Assembly (NCBI RefSeq): GCF_022662495.1
Contig: NZ_JAKPBU010000005.1
Span: 186,001 to 250,000 of the forward strand
From: Lysobacter sp. M2-1
GTDB lineage: Bacteria > Pseudomonadota > Gammaproteobacteria > Xanthomonadales > Xanthomonadaceae
DNA length: 64,000 nt
Direction of reading: 5' to 3'
The notes beneath the pieces were generated by a model, which saw nothing but the letters and a program-made list of their open reading frames with translations, had not been told where the DNA came from and searched no databases. Of this stretch, positions 40,588-48,955 are shown piece after piece. The position numbers and the translations under genes were made by a program. Within the stretch, counting starts at the first letter, position 1. Each line of letters starts with the position of its first letter.

Positions 40588-42405
40588 ATGTCGACAAGCG
40601 CACGCCGTTCCTGGCACCGCACGATCCAGTCGATGCGCGTGCTGTTCCTGCTGATGGCGATGGCGTTGCAGGCGCCCGCATTGGCGCAGTCCGAAGTCAC
40701 CGGATTTGGCAGCAACCCCGGCGCGCTCAGGATGTTCAAGTACGTACCGGCAGGGCTGCCGGCGAACTCGCCGCTGGTCGTGGCCCTGCACGGCTGCGCG
40801 CAGAGCGCGTCCAGCTACGACGCGGAGACCGGCTGGCAGATGCTGGCCGATCGCTGGCAGTTCGCGCTGGTCCTGCCGCAGCAGCAAAGCGCCAACAATT
40901 CCAGCGGTTGTTTCAACTGGTTCGAATCGGGCGACACGGCGCGCGGGCAGGGCGAGACCCTGTCGATCAAGCAGATGGTCGACCGCATGATCGCCGACCA
41001 CGCCATCGCGCCGTCGCGGGTTTACGTGACGGGCCTATCGGCGGGCGGTGCGATGACGGCGGCGATGCTGGCGGCCTACCCGGACGTGTTCGCCGGAGGA
41101 GCGATCCTGTCTGGCCTGCCGTATCGCTGCGCGACGACGCAGAGCGCAGCCTTCAGCTGCATGAATCCGGGGACGAACCTCGCGCCCGCCCAGTGGGGCG
41201 ACAGGGTGCGCGCCGCATATCCGTCATGGACCGGGCCATGGCCGCTGGTGTCGATCTGGCACGGCGACGCCGACTACACCGTCCGCCCCATGAATCTGAC
41301 CGAGAGCATGGAGCAGTGGACCGATGTCCATGGCATCGACCAGGTCGCAGACGTGTCCGATACCGTCGCAGGCTATCCGCACAGGCTCTACAAGAACGCT
41401 GCAGGGCAACCGTTGGTGGAGACCTACACGATCAGCGGCATGGGCCACGGAACGCCGGTGGACCCGGGCACCGGTGAAACCCAGTGCGGCGTGGCCGGCG
41501 CTTATATCCTCGACGCGAACATCTGCTCGAGCTATTACATCGGGCGGTTCTGGGGCCTGGACAACCTCGATGGCGTTGCGCCGAGCGTGTCGCTGACGGC
41601 TCCCTCCGAGGGCGCCACGGTCAGCGGCGATGTCGCGGTCAGCGCGACGGCGAGCGACGACATTGGTATGGACCATGTCGAGTTTCTGCTAGACGGCAAC
41701 CTGCTCGGCAGCGACGCCGCTGCGCCGTATGCCATGACCTGGAATTCATCCAATGCCAGCGACGGGCCGCACGTGCTGCAGGCGAAGGCGCTCGACCTGG
41801 CCGGTAATGTCGGCACGTCGGCGCAGGTGAACGTCGTCGTGAGCGGTGGATCGGGCGGCGCAACGCCGGTCACGGTCGTCTTCGACAACGAGGATGGCAA
41901 CGACGGCTATGTGAAGGCGGGCAGCGGAGGCAGCGCGCCGGCCGTCGGCACCCTGGAATCGGTCTATGGCCTGGCGATCGGCCGTGGCGCCGACGGGAAG
42001 TTCAACCGCGCGCTGCTCTCGTTCGACACTTCGGCGATCCCCGACGGCGCCACCGTCACGTCCGCCAGGCTGGATGTGGCCTATGGCAGTGCATACGGCG
42101 ATCCGTGGTCGAATCCGGCTGGCAACACGCTTGTGGTCGACGTGCATAGGGGCTGCATGGGTGGATGCGCCGCCGAAGCCGCCGACTGGGCCTATGCCGC
42201 GGTCGCCACAGGAGTCGCGCAATTGCTGCCGTTCTCCGGCGGCAGCCAGACGAGCAACGTGTTCTCGGCTCCTGGACTTGCCGCGGTCAACAAGGGCGGA
42301 CGTACCCAGCTGCGCCTGCGCTTCACCGCCGACCAGAACGCGACCAGCCATCTGTGGATCGGACATGGCACGAGTGCCAAGCTGACGGTGACCTACACGC
42401 CCTGA
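40588..42405 (+). CDS. secreted PHB-depolymerase-family esterase with Ig-like and DNRLRE-type domains
   Basis: A 605-aa extracellular esterase. The signal peptide ends near APALAQ (34). The catalytic domain (about 40-330) has the oxyanion segment ALHGCAQSASSY, nucleophile S151 in GLSAG, D227 in HGDAD and H287 in GMGHGTP. A bacterial Ig-like domain (about 335-425, APSVSLTAPSEGATVSGDV) and a DNRLRE-like C-terminal beta domain (about 430-605, RALLSFDTSAIPDGATV) follow. It probably depolymerises short-chain polyhydroxyalkanoate or deacylates plant polymers; acetylxylan and feruloyl esterases share the fold. GGGAG precedes ATG 40588. Confidence 0.92.
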   Translation: MSTSARRSWHRTIQSMRVLFLLMAMALQAPALAQSEVTGFGSNPGALRMFKYVPAGLPANSPLVVALHGCAQSASSYDAETGWQMLADRWQFALVLPQQQSANNSSGCFNWFESGDTARGQGETLSIKQMVDRMIADHAIAPSRVYVTGLSAGGAMTAAMLAAYPDVFAGGAILSGLPYRCATTQSAAFSCMNPGTNLAPAQWGDRVRAAYPSWTGPWPLVSIWHGDADYTVRPMNLTESMEQWTDVHGIDQVADVSDTVAGYPHRLYKNAAGQPLVETYTISGMGHGTPVDPGTGETQCGVAGAYILDANICSSYYIGRFWGLDNLDGVAPSVSLTAPSEGATVSGDVAVSATASDDIGMDHVEFLLDGNLLGSDAAAPYAMTWNSSNASDGPHVLQAKALDLAGNVGTSAQVNVVVSGGSGGATPVTVVFDNEDGNDGYVKAGSGGSAPAVGTLESVYGLAIGRGADGKFNRALLSFDTSAIPDGATVTSARLDVAYGSAYGDPWSNPAGNTLVVDVHRGCMGGCAAEAADWAYAAVATGVAQLLPFSGGSQTSNVFSAPGLAAVNKGGRTQLRLRFTADQNATSHLWIGHGTSAKLTVTYTP

Positions 42406-42532
42406 TCTGCAGTTGCGAACACCTTGGCACGTGTTGGACGGAGAAAACCGATCCCTCGTGGAATGGGATCTTCGAAGCTCGAAAGGAGACGAGTAGCTTG
42501 GTATCTTGAGCGCCTACGACCGGAGAAGCGTC

Positions 42533-42718
42533 ATGGACCGGCACCCGACATCGGCATTGCCCGCCCTTGGCCTGGCTTGCGACCCCGCCGGCGCGGCCAC
42601 GGAAACCGGCGCCGCGGGCGACGCGCTCCTGGAATGCCGGGATATCGACATCCACGCGCCGCAGCGCGACCACGGGCCGGTCGCGTTCCGCAATCTTGTC
42701 TCCACGCCAGCGAAATGA
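42533..42718 (+). CDS. 61-aa ORF coupled to the GMC gene, DUF1080-tail-like
   Basis: ATG 42533 follows CGGAG, and the TGA overlaps the GMC ATG (ATGA). That spacing argues for translation. The last third, APQRDHGPVAFRNL, resembles the closing strand of DUF1080 proteins, which usually reads Q-x-DHG-x-PV-x-FRN. The rest is Ala/Gly-rich and unlike the family. DUF1080 proteins commonly neighbour GMC/subunit-3 pairs. It is either a decayed remnant kept as a leader ORF or a genuine small protein. Confidence 0.5.
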   Translation: MDRHPTSALPALGLACDPAGAATETGAAGDALLECRDIDIHAPQRDHGPVAFRNLVSTPAK

Positions 42719-44409
42719 CCACGACGGCCGGCGACACGACGTTCGACGCCATCGTCATCGGCTCCGGCATTTCCGGCGGTTGGGCGGCGAAGGAGCTGTG
42801 CGAGAAGGGCCTGAAGACGCTGGTGCTGGAGCGCGGCCGCAATGTCGAACACATCAAGGACTATCCCACCGCGACCCTGGCCCCCTGGGAACTGCCGCAC
42901 CGCGGCGCACTGACGCGCAAGCTGGTGGACGAGAACCCGGTGTTGGCCAAGATCGCAGCAGAGGACGTAGTGCACTTCTTCGTCAAGGACGGCGAACACC
43001 CCTACGTGCAGGAGAAGCCGTTCGACTGGATCCGCGGCTACCAGGTCGGCGGCAAGTCGATCATGTGGGGGCGTGCCTGCCAGCGCTGGAGCCCGTACGA
43101 ATTCACCGCGCCCGAACGCCAGGGCTACGGCATCGCCTGGCCGATCGGCTACGAGGACGTGGCGCCCTGGTATTCGCACGTGGAGAAGTTCATCGGCGTG
43201 TGCGGCACCCGCGACGGGATCGATTCGATGCCCGACGGCGAATTCCTGCCGCCGTTCGAGTTCAACTGCGTCGAGGAGGACTACGGCCGCAAGATCCGCG
43301 CCCACTACGGCAACCGCTATGTCGTGCACGGCCGCTGGGCGCACCTCACCAAACCGGAGCCGATCCACCTGGAGCAGGGACGCAGCGCCTGCCTGTCGCG
43401 CAACCTGTGCTGGCGCGGTTGCCCGTTCGGCGCCTACTTCAGCTCCAATTCGTCCACGCTGCCGTGGGCGGCGAAGACCGGAAATCTCACGCTCCGCCCG
43501 GATGCGGTGGTGCATTCGATCCTGTACGACGACGCCAGGGGCAGGGCGACCGGCGTGCGGGTAATCGACGCGCATACCCATGCGGTCACCGAGTACCGCG
43601 CGCGCATCGTGTTCGTGAATGCATCCGCGTTGAATTCAGTGCTGATCCTGCTGAACTCGGTCTCGTCGCGATTCCCGCACGGGCTGGGCAACGACAACGG
43701 ACTGCTCGGCAAGTACGTCGCCTTCCACAATTATCGCGCCGGGGGTGGCGGCACGGTGGAGGGTTACGAGGACAGTTACTACTTCGGCCGCCGGCCCTCG
43801 GAATGCATCATTCCCAACTTCCGCAACCTGGGGCAGCAGGACGCCGGTTTCGTCGGCGGCTATACCACCTTCACCGGCGCCTACCGCGACCGTGGTGCGG
43901 ACTCGCCCGACCGCGTGGGTGGAACGTACAAGGACGCGCAGGCGCGCCCGGGGCCGTGGAAGATCTACGCCTATCTGCAGGGCGAGACGATCCCGAAGGA
44001 AACCAATCACGTGCGGTTGCACGAAACGCGCAAGGACCCATGGGGCATCCCGCAGCTGGTGACCTCGGTCGAGTACGACGAGAACGACGAGCGGATGATC
44101 AGCGACTGGCGCGCCCAGGCCACCGAAATGCTGGACGTCGCCGGCTGTCGCGACATCCAGACCAGCGACAACCGCGAGTGGTTTCCCGGCCGCGACATCC
44201 ACGAGATGGGCGGTTGCCGCATGGGGCGCGACCCGGAGACCTCGCTGCTCAATCGCTGGAACCAGTTGCATGCGTGTCCCAACGTGTTCGTGACCGACGG
44301 CGCATGCATGACTTCCACCGGCAACCAGTCGCCTTCGCTGCTGTACATGGCGCTCACCGCGCGCGCGGTGGATCATGCGGTCGACGAACTCGGGAGGCAG
44401 AACCTGTGA
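42715..44409 (+). CDS. GMC-family FAD dehydrogenase, large subunit
   Basis: A 564-aa glucose-methanol-choline oxidoreductase. The dinucleotide fold opens at IVIGSGISGGWAAKEL (13-28) with the FAD acid at VLERG. The substrate domain follows, with the catalytic pair in IHEMGGCRMG and GNQSPS near the C-terminus. GMC proteins of this subgroup, paired with a gluconate-dehydrogenase subunit-3-type partner, oxidise sugars or glycosides, in known cases to 3-keto products. Start ATG 42715 overlaps the upstream small ORF. Its stop overlaps the GTG of the next gene. No cytochrome c subunit is adjacent, so the electron acceptor is not visible. Confidence 0.92.
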   Translation: MTTTAGDTTFDAIVIGSGISGGWAAKELCEKGLKTLVLERGRNVEHIKDYPTATLAPWELPHRGALTRKLVDENPVLAKIAAEDVVHFFVKDGEHPYVQEKPFDWIRGYQVGGKSIMWGRACQRWSPYEFTAPERQGYGIAWPIGYEDVAPWYSHVEKFIGVCGTRDGIDSMPDGEFLPPFEFNCVEEDYGRKIRAHYGNRYVVHGRWAHLTKPEPIHLEQGRSACLSRNLCWRGCPFGAYFSSNSSTLPWAAKTGNLTLRPDAVVHSILYDDARGRATGVRVIDAHTHAVTEYRARIVFVNASALNSVLILLNSVSSRFPHGLGNDNGLLGKYVAFHNYRAGGGGTVEGYEDSYYFGRRPSECIIPNFRNLGQQDAGFVGGYTTFTGAYRDRGADSPDRVGGTYKDAQARPGPWKIYAYLQGETIPKETNHVRLHETRKDPWGIPQLVTSVEYDENDERMISDWRAQATEMLDVAGCRDIQTSDNREWFPGRDIHEMGGCRMGRDPETSLLNRWNQLHACPNVFVTDGACMTSTGNQSPSLLYMALTARAVDHAVDELGRQNL

Positions 44410-44993
44410 GCGATCTGGAATCCCGCACGGGCGCGAGCGTTCCGATGACCCGGCGCGAGGCGCTGATGAAGGCCGCAACAGCCCTGATGGGCGCGCTGGC
44501 CGTTCCTGGCCTGCTGGCCGGGTGCGCGCCCGATGGACGCGATACGGCGTCGGCATCGCGCGCATCCGCGCAGGACGACCAGGCGTTGCTCGAAGACATC
44601 GCCGACACGCTGCTGCCAGACACCGCGGCCTCGCCGGGCGCGAAATCAGCGGGCGTGGGCGCGACGATGGCACTGCTGCTCGCCGATTGCAGGACGCCGG
44701 ACGTGCAACAGCGCGTTACGGCCGGGCTGCGGGCGTTCCGGGCGACATGCCGCGCTGCCGGCGGCTCGTTCGAATCGCTGCCCCGGGCCGACCGCGAGCG
44801 CCTGCTGCGCGAGACCGACGCCGCGGCCCGGCCGGCGGGAGACGCGCACTGGTACTCGACCGTGCGCGAACTCGCGCTCACCAGCTACTTCACCTCGGAG
44901 GTCGGAATGACCCGGGCGACGCGCTACGTGCCGATTCCGGGGCGCTACCAGGGATGCGTGCCGCTCGCGCCCGGGCAGCCGGCCTGGGGGTGA
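44406..44993 (+). CDS. gluconate 2-dehydrogenase subunit 3-family protein (Tat-exported small subunit)
   Basis: A 195-aa small subunit. The N-terminus TRREALMKAATALMGA is a twin-arginine signal and LLAGC gives a possible lipobox. The body (LLEDIADTLLPDTAASPGAKSAGV) matches the subunit-3 family that escorts GMC dehydrogenases through the Tat pathway. GTG 44406 overlaps the GMC stop, with GGGAGG upstream, so the two are translated stoichiometrically. It ends in PAWG, shorter than some relatives but apparently complete. It should place the GMC enzyme in the periplasm. Confidence 0.9.
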   Translation: MSDLESRTGASVPMTRREALMKAATALMGALAVPGLLAGCAPDGRDTASASRASAQDDQALLEDIADTLLPDTAASPGAKSAGVGATMALLLADCRTPDVQQRVTAGLRAFRATCRAAGGSFESLPRADRERLLRETDAAARPAGDAHWYSTVRELALTSYFTSEVGMTRATRYVPIPGRYQGCVPLAPGQPAWG

Positions 44994-45002
44994 TGGCGAT
45001 AC

Positions 45003-45022
45003 GCGAAGGAGCGGGCCTTCGC
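45003..45022 (+). terminator. GMC-operon terminator hairpin
   Basis: A perfect 7-bp stem GCGAAGG/CCTTCGC with a 6-nt loop, 9 nt after the stop. No U-tract. The opposing dehydrogenase gene ends at 45057. Confidence 0.6.
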
Positions 45023-45056
45023 AATCCGTGTCCGAAGGACGAGATCCTCGACGGCT

Positions 45057-45944
45057 TCAGGCAGCCTGCAGTGTCCGCTTCTCGCGCAGGATTTCGATCA
45101 GCGCTGCCGCCTCCAGGTCGGCCAGGCCAGCCGCCTCTGCACGATCGAACCAGCCGGCCACGAAAGCAGGAAACTCCGGGTTGACTCCGGCAGCACGCGT
45201 GCTTTGCAGGATCCGCCGCGTGGCCTCGATCGAGATGCGCAGCGGACTCTCGGTGATGGCGAAATCGCCCGATTGGATCACGCCGCCCTCGTGCTCGAAG
45301 AACGCGCCGAAGCTGGGCGAAATCTGGTTGACGATACGACCGAACGCGGCGACGTCCAGGCCTGCAGCCTCCGCCAACCGGGCGCCGTGCAGGAATCCTG
45401 CGAAGGCGCCATAGACGTAGGACAGCGTCGCCAGGTCCATCGTCGCGGCCGCATCGATCGCCTCGCCCAGGTACACCACGTTGCCTGCGAGCGCCCGCAG
45501 GACCGGTTCGACCTCGTGCCGTGCTGCTTCCTCGCCCGAAAGCAGCAGTGGCGTATCGGGCTGGCCCATCTGGCTGGGCGCGGCCTGGATGGCACCGTCC
45601 AGGTAGCGCGCGCCGTGCGACGTCGCGAATGCGAGCGCCGCCTGCGCCTCCTCGGGGCTGCCGGTGGTGAGCTGCACCAGCACGCGCCCGGCCAGCGCGT
45701 CGGCTGCGCCGGGCGCGCCCAGGATCGCATCGGCGGCGCGGTAGTCGTAGACGCACATCACCGCGATCGGGCTTGCGCGCAACGCCGCCTCGACCGTTGG
45801 CGCCACCGTCGCGCCAGCGCGCGCCAGTGCCTCTGCCTTGTCGGCGCTGCGGTTCCACACGGTCACCTCCAGGCCGGCGTCCAGCAGCAGCCGCGCGATG
45901 GTCGATCCCATGGCACCGAGTCCAATTACCGTCACTTCGTTCAT
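45057..45944 (-). CDS. NAD(P)-dependent beta-hydroxyacid dehydrogenase / imine reductase-like
   Basis: A 295-aa oxidoreductase. The Rossmann motif VIGLGAMGSTIARLLLDAG (6-24) and VWNRSADKAE, whose NRS fits NADPH preference. The second-domain segment TMDLATLSYVYGAFAGFLHGARLAEAAG is typical of imine reductases and 6-phosphogluconate-dehydrogenase-like proteins. The usual catalytic Lys of hydroxyisobutyrate dehydrogenases aligns with a non-Lys (TMDLA), which favours the imine-reductase branch. GAGGCG precedes the ATG. It is divergent from an HxlR regulator across 107 nt, so it is probably its target. Substrate unknown. Confidence 0.88.
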   Translation of the reverse strand: MNEVTVIGLGAMGSTIARLLLDAGLEVTVWNRSADKAEALARAGATVAPTVEAALRASPIAVMCVYDYRAADAILGAPGAADALAGRVLVQLTTGSPEEAQAALAFATSHGARYLDGAIQAAPSQMGQPDTPLLLSGEEAARHEVEPVLRALAGNVVYLGEAIDAAATMDLATLSYVYGAFAGFLHGARLAEAAGLDVAAFGRIVNQISPSFGAFFEHEGGVIQSGDFAITESPLRISIEATRRILQSTRAAGVNPEFPAFVAGWFDRAEAAGLADLEAAALIEILREKRTLQAA

Positions 45945-46005
45945 CGTTTCGCCTCAAGCAGTCGGGTGGCTGCAAACATCATGCGATCCGCTTCCGCAAT
46001 CGCAA

Positions 46006-46032
46006 GTACGTACGATAAAGTCAGGTACATAC
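46006..46032. promoter_or_regulatory. GTAC direct repeat between HxlR and dehydrogenase
   Basis: GTACGTAC (46006-46013) and GTACATAC (46025-46032) repeat with 19-nt periodicity, close to two helical turns, 20 nt before the HxlR start. A winged-helix dimer could use this spacing. There is no functional evidence. Confidence 0.4.
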
Positions 46033-46051
46033 CAGAACGTCAGTATTGGAC

Positions 46052-46402
46052 ATGCCCGCGAACAAACCCTATGGCTGCGGTATGGGCCCGGCCCTGGAAG
46101 TGGTCGGTGGCAAGTGGAAGGCGGTGATCCTTTGTGAACTGCTTTCGCAGTCGCGGCGTTTCGGCGAGCTCAAACGTCTGCTGTCAGGCATCAGCGAGAA
46201 GATGCTGATCCAGCAGTTGCGCGAGCTGGAATCCGACGGCCTGGTCGATCGTGTCGCGTTCCCGGAGGTGCCACCACGCGTGGAATACTCCGCCACCCCG
46301 CTGGGCATCTCGCTCGTCGAAGCGATGGCTCCGCTCGCGGACTGGGGCGAGCGCTACGAGGCGCAGCGCGCACAGGCAAGCGCAGATACCGCCGGCTCCT
46401 GA
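46052..46402 (+). CDS. HxlR-family transcriptional regulator
   Basis: A 116-aa winged-helix regulator. Family landmarks are GPALEVVGGKWKAVILCELL (12-31), RRFGELKRLLSGISEKMLIQQLRELESDGLV and the wing RVEYSATPLG. An N-terminal Cys (C9, YGCG) sits where YodB/HypR-type members carry their redox-sensing cysteine, so thiol or quinone sensing is plausible. ATG 46052 is preferred over TTG 46046. It is divergent from the dehydrogenase and followed 90 nt later by the AraC/VOC genes. Confidence 0.92.
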   Translation: MPANKPYGCGMGPALEVVGGKWKAVILCELLSQSRRFGELKRLLSGISEKMLIQQLRELESDGLVDRVAFPEVPPRVEYSATPLGISLVEAMAPLADWGERYEAQRAQASADTAGS

Positions 46403-46492
46403 CACCATTATCGACGTGCGCGGCCTGACGTCGTGGTGTTCCGTGTTCCCGGTGCCTTGAGCGCCCCGTTGCGACATGGGACGATCGCGCCG

Positions 46493-46942
46493 GTGACCAG
46501 CGAAGCCCCCACGGCGCATCACTTGCGCGACCTCGTCCGGCTGCGCCGCGTGCGCGACCGGATCGACCGCGACTACGCGCAGCCGCTGGACGTCGAGGCG
46601 CTCGCACGCGGCGTGCACATGTCGGCCGGGCATCTCAGCCGCCAGTTCAAGCTCGCATTCGGCGAATCGCCGTACAGTTATCTGATGACGCGGCGCATCG
46701 AGCGCGCGATGGCGCTGCTGCGCCGTGGCGACATCGGCGTCACCGAGGTCTGCTTTGCCGTTGGTTGCTCGTCGCTGGGGACTTTCAGTACCCGCTTCAC
46801 GGAATTGGTTGGCGTGCCGCCCAGTGTCTATCGGCTCCAGGCGGCGTCGGCGACGGCAGGCATGCCGGCGTGCGTGGCCAAGCAGGTGAGCAGACCGGTC
46901 AGGAATCGAGAAGCGCCGACGCCCGAGCCGGATCTAGCATGA
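46493..46942 (+). CDS. AraC-family regulator, DNA-binding domain only
   Basis: A 149-aa protein made almost entirely of the two-helix-turn-helix AraC domain: QPLDVEALARGVHMSAGHLSRQFKLAF and the second HTH GVTEVCFAVGCSSLGTFSTRFTE. There is no sensor domain. The start is GTG 46493 (VTSEAPTAHH); upstream GTGs at 46433/46436 add unconserved residues. The stop overlaps the VOC ATG (ATGA). These two genes form a recurring pair in Xanthomonadaceae, as far as I recall, so the VOC protein is the likely effector enzyme or target. Confidence 0.88.
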   Translation: MTSEAPTAHHLRDLVRLRRVRDRIDRDYAQPLDVEALARGVHMSAGHLSRQFKLAFGESPYSYLMTRRIERAMALLRRGDIGVTEVCFAVGCSSLGTFSTRFTELVGVPPSVYRLQAASATAGMPACVAKQVSRPVRNREAPTPEPDLA

Positions 46943-47382
46943 CGGCCCCTCCCGCAGCGAGCTCCACCGTCATGGACATCACCATCCACTCGACCTTCCT
47001 CCCCCACAGCGACCCGGATGCCTCCCTGGCGTTCTATCGCGACACCCTCGGCTTCGAGGTCCGCAACGATGTCGGCTACAAGGGGATGCGCTGGATCACG
47101 GTCGGTCCCATGGGCCAGCCCGGCACCTCCATCGTCCTGCACCCGCCGGCCGCAACGCCGGGCCTCACCGACGACGAGCGCCGCACTATCGCCGAGATGA
47201 TGGCCAAAGGGACCTACGCGATGCTCATCCTGGCGACCGCCGACCTCGACGGCACCTTCGCCAGGCTGCAGGCCAGCGATGCCGAGGTCATCCAGGAGCC
47301 GACCGAGCAGCCCTACGGAGTCCGCGACTGCGCTTTTCGCGACCCCGCCGGCAACCACATCCGCATCAACGAACTGCGCTGA
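46939..47382 (+). CDS. VOC-family (glyoxalase/dioxygenase-like) protein
   Basis: A 147-aa vicinal-oxygen-chelate protein. Two beta-alpha-beta-beta-beta modules are seen: [24 protein letters not shown] and [33 protein letters not shown]. Metal-ligand candidates are the early His and the terminal Glu (RINELR). ATG 46939 overlaps the AraC stop; ATG 46972 (MDITIH) is an alternative nearer the usual family start. It could be a lyase, isomerase or resistance protein. It is cotranscribed with AraC. Confidence 0.88.
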   Translation: MTAPPAASSTVMDITIHSTFLPHSDPDASLAFYRDTLGFEVRNDVGYKGMRWITVGPMGQPGTSIVLHPPAATPGLTDDERRTIAEMMAKGTYAMLILATADLDGTFARLQASDAEVIQEPTEQPYGVRDCAFRDPAGNHIRINELR

Positions 47383-47413
47383 GCCGCCAGTGAGTAACGA
47401 GAGGGAACGGAGC

Positions 47414-47920
47414 ATGACCAAGAGTGCCCAAAGTGCCAAGAACGCGACCAGGCAGGCGACGAAGCAGGCCACCAAGAGCTCCAGCGCGCCCCGCAAGAAG
47501 GCCGAGGGATTCACGGACGAGGAACGAGCTGCGATGAAGGAGCGCGCCCGGGAGCTGAAGACCGAGGCGCGCCGTGGCGCAGACAATGCGGCCGGGGAAA
47601 GCGCCGTGCTCGCGGCGATCGCCGCGATGCCGGAACCCGATCGCGCCATGGCCAGGCGGCTCCATGCACTCATCAAGGCCAGTGCGCCAGGGCTTTCGGC
47701 CAAGACCTGGTACGGGATGCCCGCCTACGCCAGGGACGGCAAGGTCGTCTGCTTCTTCCAGGGCGCGCACAAGTTCAAATCGAGGTATGCGACGTTCGGG
47801 TTCAGCGACGCGGCGAACCTCGACGAAGGCGGCCTATGGCCGACCTCCTTCGCGCTGAAGGAGTTGACATCGGCCGTCGAGGCAAAGATCGGTGCGCTCG
47901 TGAAGAAAGCGATGGGCTGA
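47414..47920 (+). CDS. DUF1801 (YdhG-like) protein with Lys/Ala-rich tail
   Basis: A 168-aa protein. Residues 1-35 are Lys/Ala/Thr/Ser-rich ([19 protein letters not shown]) and 36-60 a charged helix. The DUF1801 fold follows, with the hallmark [19 protein letters not shown] near 100-120. The family is related to a Bacillus iron-chaperone-like protein but its role is unsettled. GAGGG precedes ATG 47414. It lies 31 nt after the VOC gene and is probably in the same operon. The basic tail could bind nucleic acid; that is speculative. Confidence 0.85.
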   Translation: MTKSAQSAKNATRQATKQATKSSSAPRKKAEGFTDEERAAMKERARELKTEARRGADNAAGESAVLAAIAAMPEPDRAMARRLHALIKASAPGLSAKTWYGMPAYARDGKVVCFFQGAHKFKSRYATFGFSDAANLDEGGLWPTSFALKELTSAVEAKIGALVKKAMG

Positions 47921-48015
47921 GGGCTGAGCGCATACTGCGCACCCCGAGGCGGGTCGTCGAAGCTCCCACTCCGGGCGGCGGTGGCGCGTCGGCGATGCAA
48001 GGCGCTGACGCACAC

Positions 48016-48756
48016 TCAATAGGCCTGTGCAGTCGGCCTTACCACGATCTCGTTGACATCCACCTCGCGCGACTCGCCGATCGCGAACGCGATCGCGCGG
48101 GCGATGGCGTCGGCGGGGATTTCGTTCTTGCGGAAGACGTCGATCACTTCCTGCTTCACCTCCGGATCGGAGATGGTCTCGGCAAGCTCGGAGGCGGTCG
48201 CCCCGGGTGCAATGGTGGTGACGCGGATGTTCTCGCCGACTTCCTGGCGCAGGCCGTCGGAGAGCGCATGCACGGCGAACTTGGTGGCGCAGTACACCGC
48301 CGCGGTGGGAAACACCAGGCGGCCAGCCACCGAGGATACGTTGACGAACTGGCCGCGGCCCTGCGCCTGCATCACCGGCAGCGCGGCGGCGATGCCGTAC
48401 AGCACGCCCTTGATGTTGACGTCGATCATGCGATCCCACTCGTCGACCTTCAGCGCGTCCAGACGCGAGAGTGGCATCAGGCCGGCGTTGTTGACCATCA
48501 CGTCGAGGCGGCCGTAGGTGTCCAGCGCGAAGCGGACGAAGGCTTCCACCTGGTCGCGCCGGGTCACGTCGAGCGGTTGGAAGACGGCTTGGCCGCCCTG
48601 CTCGCGGATCTTCGCGACCAGTGCTTCGAGGCGGTCGGTGCGGCGTGCGCCGAGCACGAGCTTGGCGCCTTCGCCGGCCAGGCGCAGCGCGGTGGCTTCG
48701 CCGATACCGCTGCTGGCGCCGGTGATGGCGATGACTTTGCCCTGGATATCGTTCAT
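48016..48756 (-). CDS. short-chain dehydrogenase/reductase
   Basis: A 246-aa classical SDR. Cofactor motif TGASSGIG (12-19); basic residues after strand 2 (GARRTDR) indicate NADP(H). NNAG at 89-92; active-site tetrad N114, S141/S142, Y155 (YCATK) and K159. These serine-dehydrogenase/YdfG-like proteins reduce small hydroxy acids or carbonyls in the cytosol. GGAGA precedes the ATG. It follows an aldo-keto reductase gene on the same strand at 199 nt with a REP element between, so separate transcription is likely. Confidence 0.93.
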   Translation of the reverse strand: MNDIQGKVIAITGASSGIGEATALRLAGEGAKLVLGARRTDRLEALVAKIREQGGQAVFQPLDVTRRDQVEAFVRFALDTYGRLDVMVNNAGLMPLSRLDALKVDEWDRMIDVNIKGVLYGIAAALPVMQAQGRGQFVNVSSVAGRLVFPTAAVYCATKFAVHALSDGLRQEVGENIRVTTIAPGATASELAETISDPEVKQEVIDVFRKNEIPADAIARAIAFAIGESREVDVNEIVVRPTAQAY

Positions 48757-48899
48757 AGGGATCTCCGTTGGATTTCGATAGGTGAGCGAGGCCTTGCCGC
48801 TGGTTGGCGGTCAGCCGAATGGAATGTCTTGTGCTCCTCGCCCCGAGAAGACGGAACAAGCGCGGAGCGTGCAGAGGCGCGACGGCTTGGCGGTTTACC

Positions 48900-48926
48900 G
48901 GGTCGCGCCGAAGTGGCGCTCCTACA
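48900..48926 (-). repeat. REP-type palindrome with GTAG head
   Basis: On the minus strand it reads TGTAGGAGCGCCACTTCGGC and continues GCGACC, with the stem GCGCC/GGCGC around ACTTC. The GTAG tetranucleotide followed by a small GC hairpin is the hallmark of REP sequences mobilised by RAYT transposases in Xanthomonadaceae and pseudomonads. It sits between the aldo-keto reductase stop and the SDR start. No RAYT gene is in the window. Confidence 0.75.
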
Positions 48927-48955
48927 GAAAATCGAGGCGCGGTCGCACGCGATCG

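Noticed and set aside
42567-44993. 808-codon open frame ending in the gluconate dehydrogenase small-subunit sequence
   Set aside because: Only the last 195 codons are real; the preceding part is the out-of-frame reading of the GMC gene. Not a fusion protein.
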